NCBI RefSeq assembly: GCF_019443105.1
Contig: NZ_JAHZIJ010000022.1
Coordinates: 19,094 to 83,093 of the forward strand
Reading direction: 5' to 3'
DNA from: Paenibacillus oenotherae
GTDB taxonomy: Bacteria > Bacillota > Bacilli > Paenibacillales > Paenibacillaceae
DNA: 64,000 bases
Every line of letters begins with the position of its first letter. Position 1 is the stretch's first letter. Below the pieces are notes generated by a model that was not told where the DNA came from, did no database searches, and was given only the letters and a program-made list of their open reading frames with translations. Below are positions 1-8,459 of the stretch, in pieces. A program made the position numbers and the translations under genes.

Positions 1-118
1 TGATTTCCTTATGCAAATTCCGCAGCACCTCCGCTATTCTCCAATCCTCCTTGCCCTCCGCTAATGCGATACAAGCGTCCAAATGATCGGTCAGCTTCGA
101 CTCATCAATATATTTCAT
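1..118 (-). CDS. Partial hypothetical protein (N-terminal 39 residues)
   Basis: An ATG at 116-118 on the minus strand opens a frame that stays open to the window edge, beginning MKYIDESKLTDHLDACIALA. A strong AGGAGG ribosome binding site lies about 10 bases upstream (128-133 on the plus strand as CCTCCT). The visible part is acidic and probably helical, with no motif I recognise. It is transcribed divergently from the XRE regulator gene, and the shared intergenic region carries repeated AT-rich operator-like sites, so the two genes may be co-regulated. The C-terminus lies outside the window. The start is well supported; the function is unknown. Confidence 0.6.
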   Translation of the reverse strand, partial: MKYIDESKLTDHLDACIALAEGKEDWRIAEVLRNLHKEI

Positions 119-145
119 CGCTTCATTCCTCCTGATCGTTAAAGC

Positions 146-311
146 AAATATTATCGCCAGATTGCGCTAATAATATTTACAACGTATAATGGGAATAGTA
201 AATAATATTAACGTTATGCCTGTGAAAAATTCACTTGATATCAACCCTGCACCCTACAATTGAAATGTTACATGTAAATAATATTTTCGTCAATAAGTAA
301 ATTGTATTTAC
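146..311. promoter_or_regulatory. Promoter and repeated AT-rich operators upstream of the XRE gene
   Basis: A sigma-A type promoter is visible on the plus strand: TTGCGC (162-167), 17-bp spacer, TATAAT (185-190). Around it lie several copies of one AT-rich motif: GTAAATAATATTAAC at 198-212, a close variant at 274-288, inverted variants at 146-159 and 168-180, and a perfect palindrome GTAAATTGTATTTAC at 297-311 just before the ribosome binding site. One copy sits inside the promoter spacer. Inference: these are binding sites of the XRE repressor encoded downstream, giving autoregulation and possibly control of the divergent gene. Confidence 0.55.
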
Positions 312-329
312 TTAAAAGGAGCGATTACC

Positions 330-749
330 GTGGCGATTGGAGCAAGAATCAAAGAGCTAAGAATGAAGAGAGGGTATACGCAGGATCAGATGGCAGAGCA
401 GCTTGGAATGAACCGCGCCAATTTCTCCAACTATGAGAGGGATGTAGCGACTCCCCCCGGGGAGACATTGACCAAAATTGCTGATATGCTGAACACATCA
501 ACAGATTATTTGCTGGGCCGCAGAGACTACGAAATACCTGAATGGGCGACGGGCAAGGACAAGCGTGATTTCAAACGGATGCTGGAAGAGGATGGCGAGA
601 TCATGTTCGATGGCGTGCCCATGTCCGAACGGGATCGCGAGCGGGTGCTGGATGTGCTGACCGGACTGTTCTGGGATGCCAAGCAAATGAACAAGCGCAA
701 GAAAAAAAGCGACAGCATGGATGACTTCAAAAGTAATCATAATCGATAG
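330..749 (+). CDS. XRE-family transcriptional regulator
   Basis: A 139-residue DNA-binding protein with an N-terminal Cro/CI helix-turn-helix. Residues 5-65 (ARIKELRMKRGYTQDQMAEQ onward, through NYERDVATPPGETL and TDYLLGR) are typical of the HTH_3 family. The remaining ~70 residues are charged and end in a lysine-rich stretch, which may mediate oligomerisation or protease recognition. Translation starts at a GTG with AAAGGAGCG about 8 bases upstream. The gene is followed after 9 bp by an ImmA/IrrE-type metallopeptidase gene, the usual arrangement in which the peptidase cleaves and inactivates the repressor. No integrase or conjugation genes are near, so this may be a stress switch rather than part of a mobile element. 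The exact signal is unknown. Confidence 0.85.
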   Translation: MAIGARIKELRMKRGYTQDQMAEQLGMNRANFSNYERDVATPPGETLTKIADMLNTSTDYLLGRRDYEIPEWATGKDKRDFKRMLEEDGEIMFDGVPMSERDRERVLDVLTGLFWDAKQMNKRKKKSDSMDDFKSNHNR

Positions 750-758
750 GGTGGCGCC

Positions 759-1169
759 ATGGATAAACTGATCGTAAAGCTCGTACGCAAATTCCAGACC
801 AACGATCCTTTTGTCATTGCCCAAGGAATTGGTATCCATATCCGGTATGCCGACCTGGGAGACCGAACAAGAGGGCTTTATTATAAGAAGCTTCGAAGAA
901 GATTCATCGTTATACATGATTGCCTGTCCGATGACTGGAGCCGCTTCGTATGTGCGCATGAGCTTGGGCATGACAGGCTGCACCCTGGCTTCAGCCGTTT
1001 CTGGCTGGACGAGCAATCCTTCTTCAATGTGGGGAAATTCGAGCGCCAGGCCAACAAATTCGCCGCCCGTCTCTTGACCGCGGGCGACTCGCCCAGGAAC
1101 GGCGAAGCGATTGCCGATATGCTGCGCCGGAATGGCGTTCCGGAAGAGATGCAAGCCTTCTACTTCTAA
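759..1169 (+). CDS. ImmA/IrrE-family metallo-endopeptidase
   Basis: A 136-residue zinc protease of the ImmA/IrrE (DUF955) family. The zinc motif HELGH is at about residues 68-72, followed by the downstream FERQANKFAARLL segment that supplies the third ligand region. In ICEBs1 of Bacillus subtilis the relative ImmA degrades the repressor ImmR; by analogy this enzyme probably cleaves the XRE protein encoded immediately upstream. The two genes are 9 bp apart and surely cotranscribed. The start is the ATG following GGGTGGCGCC. The protein is compact and close to the usual family length. The substrate is inferred from context only. Confidence 0.85.
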   Translation: MDKLIVKLVRKFQTNDPFVIAQGIGIHIRYADLGDRTRGLYYKKLRRRFIVIHDCLSDDWSRFVCAHELGHDRLHPGFSRFWLDEQSFFNVGKFERQANKFAARLLTAGDSPRNGEAIADMLRRNGVPEEMQAFYF

Positions 1170-1188
1170 TAACAGGAGCTGAACGATA

Positions 1189-2430
1189 ATGAAGAACGAG
1201 ATCATCAACCGATTCACCACCTACGTGCAGGTAGATACCCAGTCGGATGACAGCAGCAGCACATGTCCATCAACTCCCGGACAGCTCACGCTTGGCCGCA
1301 TGCTGGCCGACGAGCTGAAGGAGATCGGCATGGAGGATGTAACGATGGACGAGAATGGCTATGTGATGGCCACTCTGCCTTCCAATAGTGACAAGAACGT
1401 AACAACCATCGGCTTCCTGGCCCATATTGATACCGCAACTGACTTTACAGGAGCAGGCGTTAAGCCGCAGCTCGTGAATGATTACGATGGCGGGGATATT
1501 GTGTTGAATGCAGCTGGGCCCATTGTGCTGTCGCCGCGAGAGTTCCCTGAGCTTGCCGGTTACAAGGGCCATACACTTATCACGACCGACGGCACTACGC
1601 TTCTCGGAGCAGATAACAAAGCCGGCATTGCCGAGATTATGACTGCGATGGCGTATTTGCTCCAGCATCCTGAAATTAAACATGGCAAAGTGAGAGTCGC
1701 ATTCACGCCGGATGAAGAGATCGGAAGAGGGCCGCATCGTTTCGATGTGGATGCTTTCGGCGCTGCATACGCTTATACCATTGACGGAGGGCCGCTTGGC
1801 GAGCTGCAATATGAGAGCTTCAACGCGGCAGCAGCCAGAATTACGTGCCGAGGCACTAACGTTCACCCCGGCACCGCCAAGGGCAAGATGGTTCACTCCG
1901 CCAAGATCGCCATGGAATTGCATCGGCGGCTGCCTGTGGCGGAAGTTCCCGAGCAAACGGAGGGCTATGAAGGCTTCTTCCACCTTATTTCCATTCACGG
2001 AGATGTGGAAGAGACGAAGCTCCATTACTTGATTCGGGATTTCGACCGGCATGCATTCAACGACCGCAAGACCACACTGACTGGAATCGTCGAGGAGCTT
2101 CAGGCTGTCTACGGGCAAGAAAGCATTAGCATGGAGATCAAGGATCAATACTTCAACATGAGAGAGAAGATCGAGCCGGTCAGAGAGGTCGTCGATATCG
2201 CTCACGAGGCAATGATGAACCTGGGCATTGAGCCTATCGTGCAGCCCATTCGCGGAGGCACGGACGGGTCGCAGCTTTCTTACATGGGGTTGCCGACACC
2301 GAATATTTTCACTGGCGGGGAGAATTACCACGGCAAGTATGAATACGTGTCGGTAGACAACATGCTCCGCGCCACCAACGTCATTATCGAGATCGTCAAG
2401 CTCTTCGAACAGAGAGGCTCAGCGGAATAA
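1189..2430 (+). CDS. pepT: Peptidase T (tripeptidase)
   Basis: A 413-residue cytoplasmic M20B metallopeptidase that removes N-terminal residues from tripeptides. The N-terminus [20 protein letters not shown] is characteristic of PepT. Metal-binding segments are visible in order: [11 protein letters not shown] near residue 79, [11 protein letters not shown] near 142, and [19 protein letters not shown] near 175. The family signature [20 protein letters not shown] near residue 355 carries substrate-binding residues. Length matches the family. The start ATG follows AGGAGCTGAACGATA. It lies 19 bp downstream of the immA-like gene, so it may be read through from the same promoter; a functional link is not evident. 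Confidence 0.95.
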   Translation: MKNEIINRFTTYVQVDTQSDDSSSTCPSTPGQLTLGRMLADELKEIGMEDVTMDENGYVMATLPSNSDKNVTTIGFLAHIDTATDFTGAGVKPQLVNDYDGGDIVLNAAGPIVLSPREFPELAGYKGHTLITTDGTTLLGADNKAGIAEIMTAMAYLLQHPEIKHGKVRVAFTPDEEIGRGPHRFDVDAFGAAYAYTIDGGPLGELQYESFNAAAARITCRGTNVHPGTAKGKMVHSAKIAMELHRRLPVAEVPEQTEGYEGFFHLISIHGDVEETKLHYLIRDFDRHAFNDRKTTLTGIVEELQAVYGQESISMEIKDQYFNMREKIEPVREVVDIAHEAMMNLGIEPIVQPIRGGTDGSQLSYMGLPTPNIFTGGENYHGKYEYVSVDNMLRATNVIIEIVKLFEQRGSAE

Positions 2431-2491
2431 AGCATTCACAGCCGCGCACATGTGAATGGGGCCACGCCGCCGTCCTGACTCTAGAAGTGCT

Positions 2492-2940
2492 ATAAGCAGG
2501 TTTTATCGACTTATGGCACTTCTGCACGAGCGTTCACTGCGCTGTAAGAGGATGTATTCGTGTTTCAGCGATCAAGCACAATGATAGCCTGGACCTAGCG
2601 ATGACATAAGCAGGTTTTATCGACTTATGGCACTTCTGCACGAGCGCTCACTGCGCTGTAAGAGGATGTATTCGCTTTTCAGCGTCCAAGCATAGTTATA
2701 GTTTAGACCTAGCGATGAGATAAGCGGGTTTTATCGACTTATGGCACTTCTGCACGAGCGCTCACTGCGCTGTAAGAGGATGTATTCGCTTTTCAGCGTC
2801 CACGCATAGTTATAGTTTAGACCTAGCGATGAGATAAGCGGGTTTTATCGGCCTATGGCACTTCTGCACGAGCGCTCACTGCGCTGTAAGAGGATGTATT
2901 CGCTTTTCAGCGTCCAAGCGCAGTGATATGGGCTCGGCCG
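2492..2940. repeat. 114-bp tandem repeat, four units
   Basis: Four head-to-tail units start at 2492, 2606, 2720 and 2834, each exactly 114 bp apart; the last is incomplete at about 2940. Units 2 and 3 are almost identical, and the first differs more. Each unit begins with an imperfect inverted repeat (ATAAGC...CTTATGGCAC) followed by a conserved CTGCGCTGTAAGAGGATG block. No credible coding frame or ribosome binding site runs through the array. It fills most of the 640-bp gap between pepT and the converging ABC operon. Function unknown. Confidence 0.85.
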
Positions 2941-3013
2941 GCCGAAGCACCGGGGTGCGCCTCGCTTGCTTACGCAACGTTCATAGCCGAGCGGAGCAAG
3001 CTCCGCATTCCCT

Positions 3014-3060
3014 AAAAAAGAGAGCACCCGCTGCAGCTGCAGTTCGGATGCTCTCTTCTT
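3014..3060 (-). terminator. Terminator after the ABC exporter operon (possibly bidirectional)
   Basis: An 8-bp stem, AGAGAGCA (3019-3026) with TGCTCTCT (3049-3056), encloses a loop with a CTGCAGCTGCAG palindrome. Read on the minus strand it is followed by a run of six T. On the plus strand the right arm is followed by CTTTTG, so it may also stop transcription coming from pepT. Confidence 0.7.
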
Positions 3061-3073
3061 TTGCTATAATTCG

Positions 3074-3865
3074 CTAGCTCCCCGTGCTGGAGAAGGCTTT
3101 CAGCCCCTTCTTCCACACCTGGTACGCAATCGTCACCGAAATGATCGCGACCACCGGCGACAGCAGCCCGATCATCGTGTACTCTGAATTCTCGATGAAC
3201 AAGGTAGCCGGGTAGAAGGCTGTGAACCCGTAAGGAATCAGCCAGGTGAGTACAAATTTGACGCTTCTGTTGTAGATCGACATCGGGTAACGGGTGAAAT
3301 CGCTTAGCGTGAAAACCGCACCCATAATCGGAATGCTGTCTACAATCCAGAAGGAAAGGCTTGCGAAGAACAAATTAACCGCCATGAAGATCGCCCCGCT
3401 GGATACGATCATCAAGACCAGGAGAAGCAGCTCGCTTATTCCCCATTCAATCGGCAGATTGACCATCGCAGTTATAAGGACGATCAAGCCCATCAGCACC
3501 TGCCCCACCCCATCAGCCTGAACGCGGTCTGCAAGCACATGGAATAATGGATTAACAGGACGGATGAGTATCCGGTCGAATTGCCCCGGCCGAATATAAT
3601 TCTGGCCCAGCACCCATAGATTATCGAAGAATATAAATTCCAGCGCTCTTCCCGTCTGGGCAATTCCGTAGATGAACAGAATCTGATAGAATGTCCACCC
3701 ATGAAGTGCTTCAATATGGTCAAATACAATCGCTACAAAAAAGATCGATGTCCCTTGAATAAGAAATACGGATAGAATGCCGATCAGAAAATCGATACGG
3801 TACTCCATCATGACCTTAATATGCATTTTGAAAAATTCCCAATATAATCTGGCATAACGAACCAT
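3074..3865 (-). CDS. ABC-2 type exporter permease (second permease)
   Basis: A 263-residue integral membrane protein with about six hydrophobic segments, beginning MVRYARLYWEFFKMHIKVMM. It resembles the COG3694 group of ABC-2 permeases, which pair with a COG4587 permease and a COG4586 ATPase; all three are here in that order on one strand. The gene starts 16 bp after the stop of the preceding permease gene and is the last of the operon, followed by a hairpin terminator. The transported substrate cannot be read from the sequence; relatives are listed as exporters of antibiotics, lipids or unknown compounds. Confidence 0.85.
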   Translation of the reverse strand: MVRYARLYWEFFKMHIKVMMEYRIDFLIGILSVFLIQGTSIFFVAIVFDHIEALHGWTFYQILFIYGIAQTGRALEFIFFDNLWVLGQNYIRPGQFDRILIRPVNPLFHVLADRVQADGVGQVLMGLIVLITAMVNLPIEWGISELLLLVLMIVSSGAIFMAVNLFFASLSFWIVDSIPIMGAVFTLSDFTRYPMSIYNRSVKFVLTWLIPYGFTAFYPATLFIENSEYTMIGLLSPVVAIISVTIAYQVWKKGLKAFSSTGS

Positions 3866-3881
3866 TGCCCTGCAACCCCCT

Positions 3882-4670
3882 TTACCCTCCGAAGATGGTC
3901 ACTCTTCTTAAGGCGAACGACCACAATAAACGTATTATTCCGAAGATCACGACGAGCCACACCAGCTGCATCAGGATCGAAAAATAGATATCACTCCCTG
4001 TAATCTGACCCGTGTAGATTGCCACAGGAACATAGACAATGGACTGGAACGGCAGGAATGTACTGACGGTCTGCAGCCAATCCGGGAACAAGCTGATTGG
4101 CAGCAGCGCGCCGGAGAAGAACAGCAGAATCGCATTGCGCAATATACGCAGCCCCCAAATATAGAACACCCAGAAAGCCAGAATACCGATGATCATATCC
4201 AGTTGGGCACCAATGAACACCCCGATGATCGCGCTCAGTATGCTGAGCGGCCCCGCAAACCATGTATGCGGCAAATTAATGCCGATAAAGATGAACGACA
4301 GAATGATGATCGGCAGCGTATTGCGAACAGAGCTTGTGATCTTCGTCCCCAAATCCAGCGCTACAAGCTTATGCATAAGATCATACGGGCGCATGAGCTC
4401 AATGGCGACTTCCCCGTTCCGGACACGGTTCGCAAGCTCATAGCCTACTCCCGCAGAATAGTTGCTGAGCAGTGTAGCAAGTACCACATAGGTCAGCATC
4501 GTACTGAGCGGAATGCCGGTAATCTCCACCCGATTATCGTAGACCGCGCTCCAGAAGGCATAAATTACGAATACTCTTAGAATCGTTGAGGCCGTTCCCG
4601 ACCAGTACCATATGGTATAGGCGGAATCGAGCTTAATTTGCGACTTCATTAACTCCCAATATTTTCTCAT
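3882..4670 (-). CDS. ABC-2 type exporter permease (first permease)
   Basis: A 262-residue membrane protein with about six predicted transmembrane segments. It begins MRKYWELMKSQIKLDSAYTI and belongs to the COG4587 type. Residues around 80-105 (YELANRVRNGEVAIELMRPY) form the cytoplasmic loop typical of these permeases, thought to contact the ATPase. The start codon is only 5 bp after the stop of the ATPase gene, so the subunits are translationally coupled. With the second permease it would form the transmembrane channel of the exporter. Substrate unknown. Confidence 0.85.
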   Translation of the reverse strand: MRKYWELMKSQIKLDSAYTIWYWSGTASTILRVFVIYAFWSAVYDNRVEITGIPLSTMLTYVVLATLLSNYSAGVGYELANRVRNGEVAIELMRPYDLMHKLVALDLGTKITSSVRNTLPIIILSFIFIGINLPHTWFAGPLSILSAIIGVFIGAQLDMIIGILAFWVFYIWGLRILRNAILLFFSGALLPISLFPDWLQTVSTFLPFQSIVYVPVAIYTGQITGSDIYFSILMQLVWLVVIFGIIRLLWSFALRRVTIFGG

Positions 4671-4675
4671 CGGCG

Positions 4676-5665
4676 CTACACCCCACGTTCATAGATCTCA
4701 TGAACGATTGTTTCGATTTTCGGATCGGCAATCGTCAAATCCCGTGCGCGGTATTCGCCAAGAACCGCCGAAATGACGTCTGCCGCATTCATTTCCTTGC
4801 TAGAGAAGGATAAGCTGATCTTGCCCTCCTCCTCACCCGGTATTACATTGGCTTTACCCTCCAAGGCAGCCGGAAGTGTGAACTCCCCTTCAAGGTCCAG
4901 CTCGAAGTGAATGACCCGCTTCTGGCCGAATCGCTCTTTAATAGAGGCGAGACTGCCATCATAGAGCACCTTGCCCTCATCGATGATAATAATACGGTTG
5001 CAGATCTCCTCAATATCCTGCATATCATGTGTCGTCAGCAGCACAGTCGTGTTGTGCAGCTTGTTCATCTCCCGAATAAACGCGCGGATTCTCGTCTTCA
5101 CTGCGACATCCAGACCAATCGTCGGCTCATCCAGATAGACGATAGACGGGTTATGCAAGAAAGCCGCCGCAAGCTCGCAGCGCATCTTCTGTCCCAGGGA
5201 CAGCTGTCTCACCGGCGTTGCCAGCAGAGGCCCGAGATTCAAGACTTCTATGAACATCTCCAGTGTTTCCTTATGCTGCTTGTCTGGAATCTGGTAGATA
5301 TGCTTCAGCAGATGATAGGATTCCCGGACAGCAATATCCCAGAACAGCTGTGTTCGTTGTCCGAATACAGCGCCGATGGTCTGTGCATTCTTCTTCCTCT
5401 CTTGATAGGGAATAATGCCATTAACCTTCACCTCGCCTGAGCTTGGTGTCAGAATTCCCGAGAGCATCTTGATCGTGGTCGATTTGCCAGCACCATTAGC
5501 GCCTATGTAGCCTACCAGCTCGCCCTGGTTGATAGAGAAGTTGATATTATCAACCGCACGCTTGACCGTGTAATCCCTTACAAAAAGCCCTTTGACCGCC
5601 CCTCTCAAACCGGGACTTTTCTTCACAATCGTGTACTCCTTGGTTAGTCCGCGCACTTCGATCAT
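4676..5665 (-). CDS. ABC exporter ATP-binding protein
   Basis: A ~329-residue ATPase. The Walker A motif GANGAGKST is at residues 55-63, the signature LSLGQKMR lies near 158, and the Walker B SIVYLDEPTIGLD near 178, followed by the H-loop TTHD. The C-terminal ~100 residues form the accessory domain seen in COG4586-type ATPases. I place the start at the ATG 5663-5665 (MIEVRGLTKEY), with GGGGTG about 7 bases upstream. The frame is open for 27 further residues upstream, but that segment does not look like the family. First gene of a three-gene exporter operon with a clear promoter just upstream. Confidence 0.88.
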   Translation of the reverse strand: MIEVRGLTKEYTIVKKSPGLRGAVKGLFVRDYTVKRAVDNINFSINQGELVGYIGANGAGKSTTIKMLSGILTPSSGEVKVNGIIPYQERKKNAQTIGAVFGQRTQLFWDIAVRESYHLLKHIYQIPDKQHKETLEMFIEVLNLGPLLATPVRQLSLGQKMRCELAAAFLHNPSIVYLDEPTIGLDVAVKTRIRAFIREMNKLHNTTVLLTTHDMQDIEEICNRIIIIDEGKVLYDGSLASIKERFGQKRVIHFELDLEGEFTLPAALEGKANVIPGEEEGKISLSFSSKEMNAADVISAVLGEYRARDLTIADPKIETIVHEIYERGV

Positions 5666-5714
5666 GCTGCACCCCATCTCAAAATATTCTCTATTTTCTG
5701 GATAATAATTAACC

Positions 5715-5743
5715 ATTATGTACCTATAACTGATATTTTTCAA
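5715..5743 (-). promoter_or_regulatory. Sigma-A promoter of the ABC exporter operon
   Basis: On the minus strand TTGAAA (plus-strand 5738-5743) is separated by exactly 17 bp from CATAAT (5715-5720), about 50 bp before the ATPase start. The surrounding region is A+T rich. No clear operator is seen. Confidence 0.5.
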
Positions 5744-5793
5744 CAAATTTTTTTACAGTATCCGACAGACTGCCTGCCCGCAATATTCTCCAT

Positions 5794-5838
5794 AAAAAAG
5801 AACCTCTCCTCTACTCTGTGAGTAGCTGGAAAGGTTCT
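5794..5838 (-). terminator. Rho-independent terminator of the AraC regulator gene
   Basis: An 11-bp stem with one mismatch, AGAACCTCTCC (5799-5809) pairing with GGAAAGGTTCT (5828-5838), is followed on the minus strand by six T. It lies about 75 bp downstream of the stop of the AraC-family gene. Confidence 0.75.
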
Positions 5839-5910
5839 GTGCCTATTTTACAGGAGTCATTCACGCTGCCTTTGGGCTGTCATTTGGAAATAACAGCAGC
5901 TCCTAAACCT

Positions 5911-6798
5911 TTATTCGATGGCGGCTTGAGCTGTAGAGGACTGCTTGCGGAAGACGGCTGGCGTCATCTCCATCCGTTTCTTGAAGACGCGGTGAAAGTG
6001 TGTCAATGTCTCGAACCCGCATCGCTCTGCGATCTCTTCGATGCTGGCTGTCGTGTGGATCAACAGCTGCTTGGCATGAAGAATCTTCTTGGCATGGATG
6101 TAATCCGTCAGCTTCATCCCGGTCATGTCCTTGAATACCCGGCTCAGATGCTCACGGCTGACAAGCGCCCTCTTCGCCAATAGCGACAAGGTAAGGGGAA
6201 GCTCCGGGTTCGTATCGATATAGAGAAGCGTTTCCTGCAGCCATGGATAGGGCGAGCCCTGCGCAGGGCTCCTCATCTCTTCGAAGTCCAGCTGCTGAGA
6301 TCGCGACAGCTCCAGCAGCAGCTGATGGAGAATAAGCCTGATCGCGAAATGGTTTCCCTGCTGGCGGGATTGCACCTCCTCATGAATGCGCTCAATCCCG
6401 TTCATAAAGGAGGCTCTGTCCGCCTCATTCAAGGTTACTCTATATTGTCCGCTCTGCCTGATGTTATCGAACAAGGCAGGCAGAGAAAAGGATTCGCCAA
6501 GCGAGAGCTCAGGAATTAGCTTGCGGCCGAAATACACGACAGAAGAAGTGACAGGGTTGCTCTTGTCAGGAACAGCATGATGAATGGTGTCACCAGGCAG
6601 AAGAAAGATATCGCCCGCTCGCATCTCGAAGAAAAGGCTGTCTATGAAGAAGGTTCCCCTCCCGCTGTAAACATATACAATTTCATTCCAGTCATGCACA
6701 TGCTCCGGCAGCTCGCTCTGCGGACTCTTCGTATCCCGGTAGACGAACTGCAGGGGAAATTCATCATTCTCCATAAAATGCTTCCGCATCGCTTTCAT
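5911..6798 (-). CDS. AraC-family transcriptional regulator with cupin sensor
   Basis: About 295 residues. The N-terminal half is an AraC-type cupin sugar-sensing domain (LPEHVHDWNEIVYVYSGRGT, then FLLPGDTIHHAVP). The C-terminal ~100 residues contain the double helix-turn-helix, with LSRVFKDMTGMKLTDYIHAK and IEEIAERCGFETLTHFHRVF clearly visible. I choose the ATG at 6798 because GGGGAGGGATG lies about 9 bases before it; the longer frame starts inside that ribosome binding site. It is divergent from uxaB and most likely activates the sugar-acid operon in response to a uronate or aldonate, as inferred from position. Confidence 0.88.
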   Translation of the reverse strand: MKAMRKHFMENDEFPLQFVYRDTKSPQSELPEHVHDWNEIVYVYSGRGTFFIDSLFFEMRAGDIFLLPGDTIHHAVPDKSNPVTSSVVYFGRKLIPELSLGESFSLPALFDNIRQSGQYRVTLNEADRASFMNGIERIHEEVQSRQQGNHFAIRLILHQLLLELSRSQQLDFEEMRSPAQGSPYPWLQETLLYIDTNPELPLTLSLLAKRALVSREHLSRVFKDMTGMKLTDYIHAKKILHAKQLLIHTTASIEEIAERCGFETLTHFHRVFKKRMEMTPAVFRKQSSTAQAAIE

Positions 6799-6871
6799 CG
6801 CATCATCCCTCCCCATTTATTTTACATCAATATCGGTTATATTCGCATCAAAATCCGGAATTAAATAATGG

Positions 6872-6885
6872 ATAGAGATCTCTAT
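6872..6885. promoter_or_regulatory. Palindrome in the araC/uxaB intergenic region
   Basis: A perfect 14-bp palindrome, ATAGAGATCTCTAT, lies between the divergent start codons and runs into a TATAAT at 6883-6888. It could be an operator or part of the uxaB promoter; no convincing -35 box was found at the right distance. Confidence 0.35.
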
Positions 6886-6935
6886 AATGAAGGTATAACA
6901 CGATTATGAATGACGGGGAGCGTGGGTGAACCAGC

Positions 6936-8453
6936 ATGTTGACGATAACTTCAGACCAGGAGCCTTTGCAGTATCCCCTCTTGAATAAAAATAGCTTAAA
7001 GGCGAACCATTTATCACAGTATGTGCGAATGACCGAATATCCCGTCAAAGTGCTGCAGATCGGCGAAGGCAATTTTCTGCGGGGATTCTTCGACTGGATG
7101 ATGGGACAGCTGCATATGCGCGGCTTGTATGAAGGCAGTATCGCGGTTACACAGCCGAGACCTACAGGAGCGGCGAAGCTTCAGGAGCTGCAGCGCCAGG
7201 ACGGTCTCTATCATGCCATTATTCGGGGCATCCAGCAGGGAGAAAGAATAGAAGAAGCCGAATTAATCGCCGGATTCTCGATGTTCATCGATCCTTACCA
7301 GGAATGGGATACCTTCCTCGGTTTATCGGCCAGTCCGGAACTGGACATCATCGTATCGAATACGACAGAAGCCGGTCTTGCGTATCAATTCAGCAGTTGG
7401 AATCCGGACAAGCCGATCCGCTCGTATCCCGGCAAGCTGACACTGTTCCTATATCACCGCTACGTCGCATTCTCTGCTCACCCGGACAGCGGACTCATGA
7501 TTATGCCCTGCGAGCTGGTGGAGCGAAACGGCGACCGTCTGCAAGAGATCGTCCTGCAGCATGCGGAGGACTGGAATCTGCCGGAGCCATTCAAGCGCTG
7601 GGTAATGGAGCATAATCTGTTCCTGAATTCGCTCGTAGACCGCATCGTAACCGGATTCCCCCAAGCTGAGGCAGAGTCGCTGAATAAGCAGCTGGGCGTT
7701 CAGGATAAGCTTCTGACTGCTGCTGAACCCTATTATTTGTGGGCGATTGAAGGAGACCCTGCCCTGGATGGGCGCCTGCCGTTGAAGCAAGCAGGACTGA
7801 ACGTCCACTGGGTGGCGGATCTGCGTCCATTCCAATTGCGCAAGGTGCGTATTCTGAACGGCGCCCATACGCTGCTGGCAGCTATTGGACTGCTGCATGG
7901 CTTTCGCGAGGTTCGCGAGGTTGTCCAGCATGCCGAGCTTGGCGCAAGGGTGAGACAAGCCGTGATGGAGGAGATCGTTCCGGTTCTGCCTCTGGATACT
8001 GACGAATTGAAGCGCTATGCGGAAGAGGTAATCGAACGGTTCCTTAATCCGTTCATCCAGCACCAGCTAACGGATATTGCAATGAATAGCTTGTCCAAAT
8101 TCAAAGTCAGGCTCATCCCTACGCTTATTAGCTACAGGGAACGATTCGGCGTCCTGCCGCCAATTCTTACCGAGGCGCTGGCCTCTCTGATCAGACTTTA
8201 CAACGTCCATGAGGAAGATGGGCGTTACATTGGCCGCCGTTTGGACGGCATGGATCTTGTGGTGAGAGATGATGCTGCGCATCTGCGGCGTTTGCAGCAG
8301 CTCTGGGAACAGGTAGAGCAAGGAGAACGGAAGCTGTCGGAGCTGGTCGATCAGGTTCTGGGGGATCGGGAGCTGTGGGACAGTGATTTGAACGAAATGG
8401 ACGGCCTTGGCGATGCCATTATGGCACATCTGCTAACGATGGAGAGGAGATAA
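6936..8453 (+). CDS. uxaB: Tagaturonate reductase (altronate oxidoreductase)
   Basis: A 505-residue NAD-dependent long-chain mannitol-dehydrogenase-family enzyme that interconverts D-tagaturonate and D-altronate. The dinucleotide-binding start is VLQIGEGNFLRGFFDWMMGQ near residues 36-55. The catalytic region includes VRILNGAHTLLAAIGLLHG near residue 300, where a lysine/asparagine/histidine cluster is expected in the family. Length is normal for UxaB. The gene is first in the operon; uxaA starts 6 bp after its stop, so the product altronate would pass straight to the dehydratase. Probably controlled by the divergent AraC-type protein. Confidence 0.92.
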   Translation: MLTITSDQEPLQYPLLNKNSLKANHLSQYVRMTEYPVKVLQIGEGNFLRGFFDWMMGQLHMRGLYEGSIAVTQPRPTGAAKLQELQRQDGLYHAIIRGIQQGERIEEAELIAGFSMFIDPYQEWDTFLGLSASPELDIIVSNTTEAGLAYQFSSWNPDKPIRSYPGKLTLFLYHRYVAFSAHPDSGLMIMPCELVERNGDRLQEIVLQHAEDWNLPEPFKRWVMEHNLFLNSLVDRIVTGFPQAEAESLNKQLGVQDKLLTAAEPYYLWAIEGDPALDGRLPLKQAGLNVHWVADLRPFQLRKVRILNGAHTLLAAIGLLHGFREVREVVQHAELGARVRQAVMEEIVPVLPLDTDELKRYAEEVIERFLNPFIQHQLTDIAMNSLSKFKVRLIPTLISYRERFGVLPPILTEALASLIRLYNVHEEDGRYIGRRLDGMDLVVRDDAAHLRRLQQLWEQVEQGERKLSELVDQVLGDRELWDSDLNEMDGLGDAIMAHLLTMERR

Positions 8454-8459
8454 CAGAAG

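Noticed and set aside
235-260. TTGATA ... TACAAT as a second promoter for the XRE gene
   Set aside because: Spacing is only 14 bp; the pair at 162-190 with 17-bp spacing is preferred.
1270-2331. 353-codon open frame on the minus strand opposite pepT
   Set aside because: It lies wholly inside pepT, has no ribosome binding site and its translation resembles no protein family; it is a mirror of the codon use of pepT.
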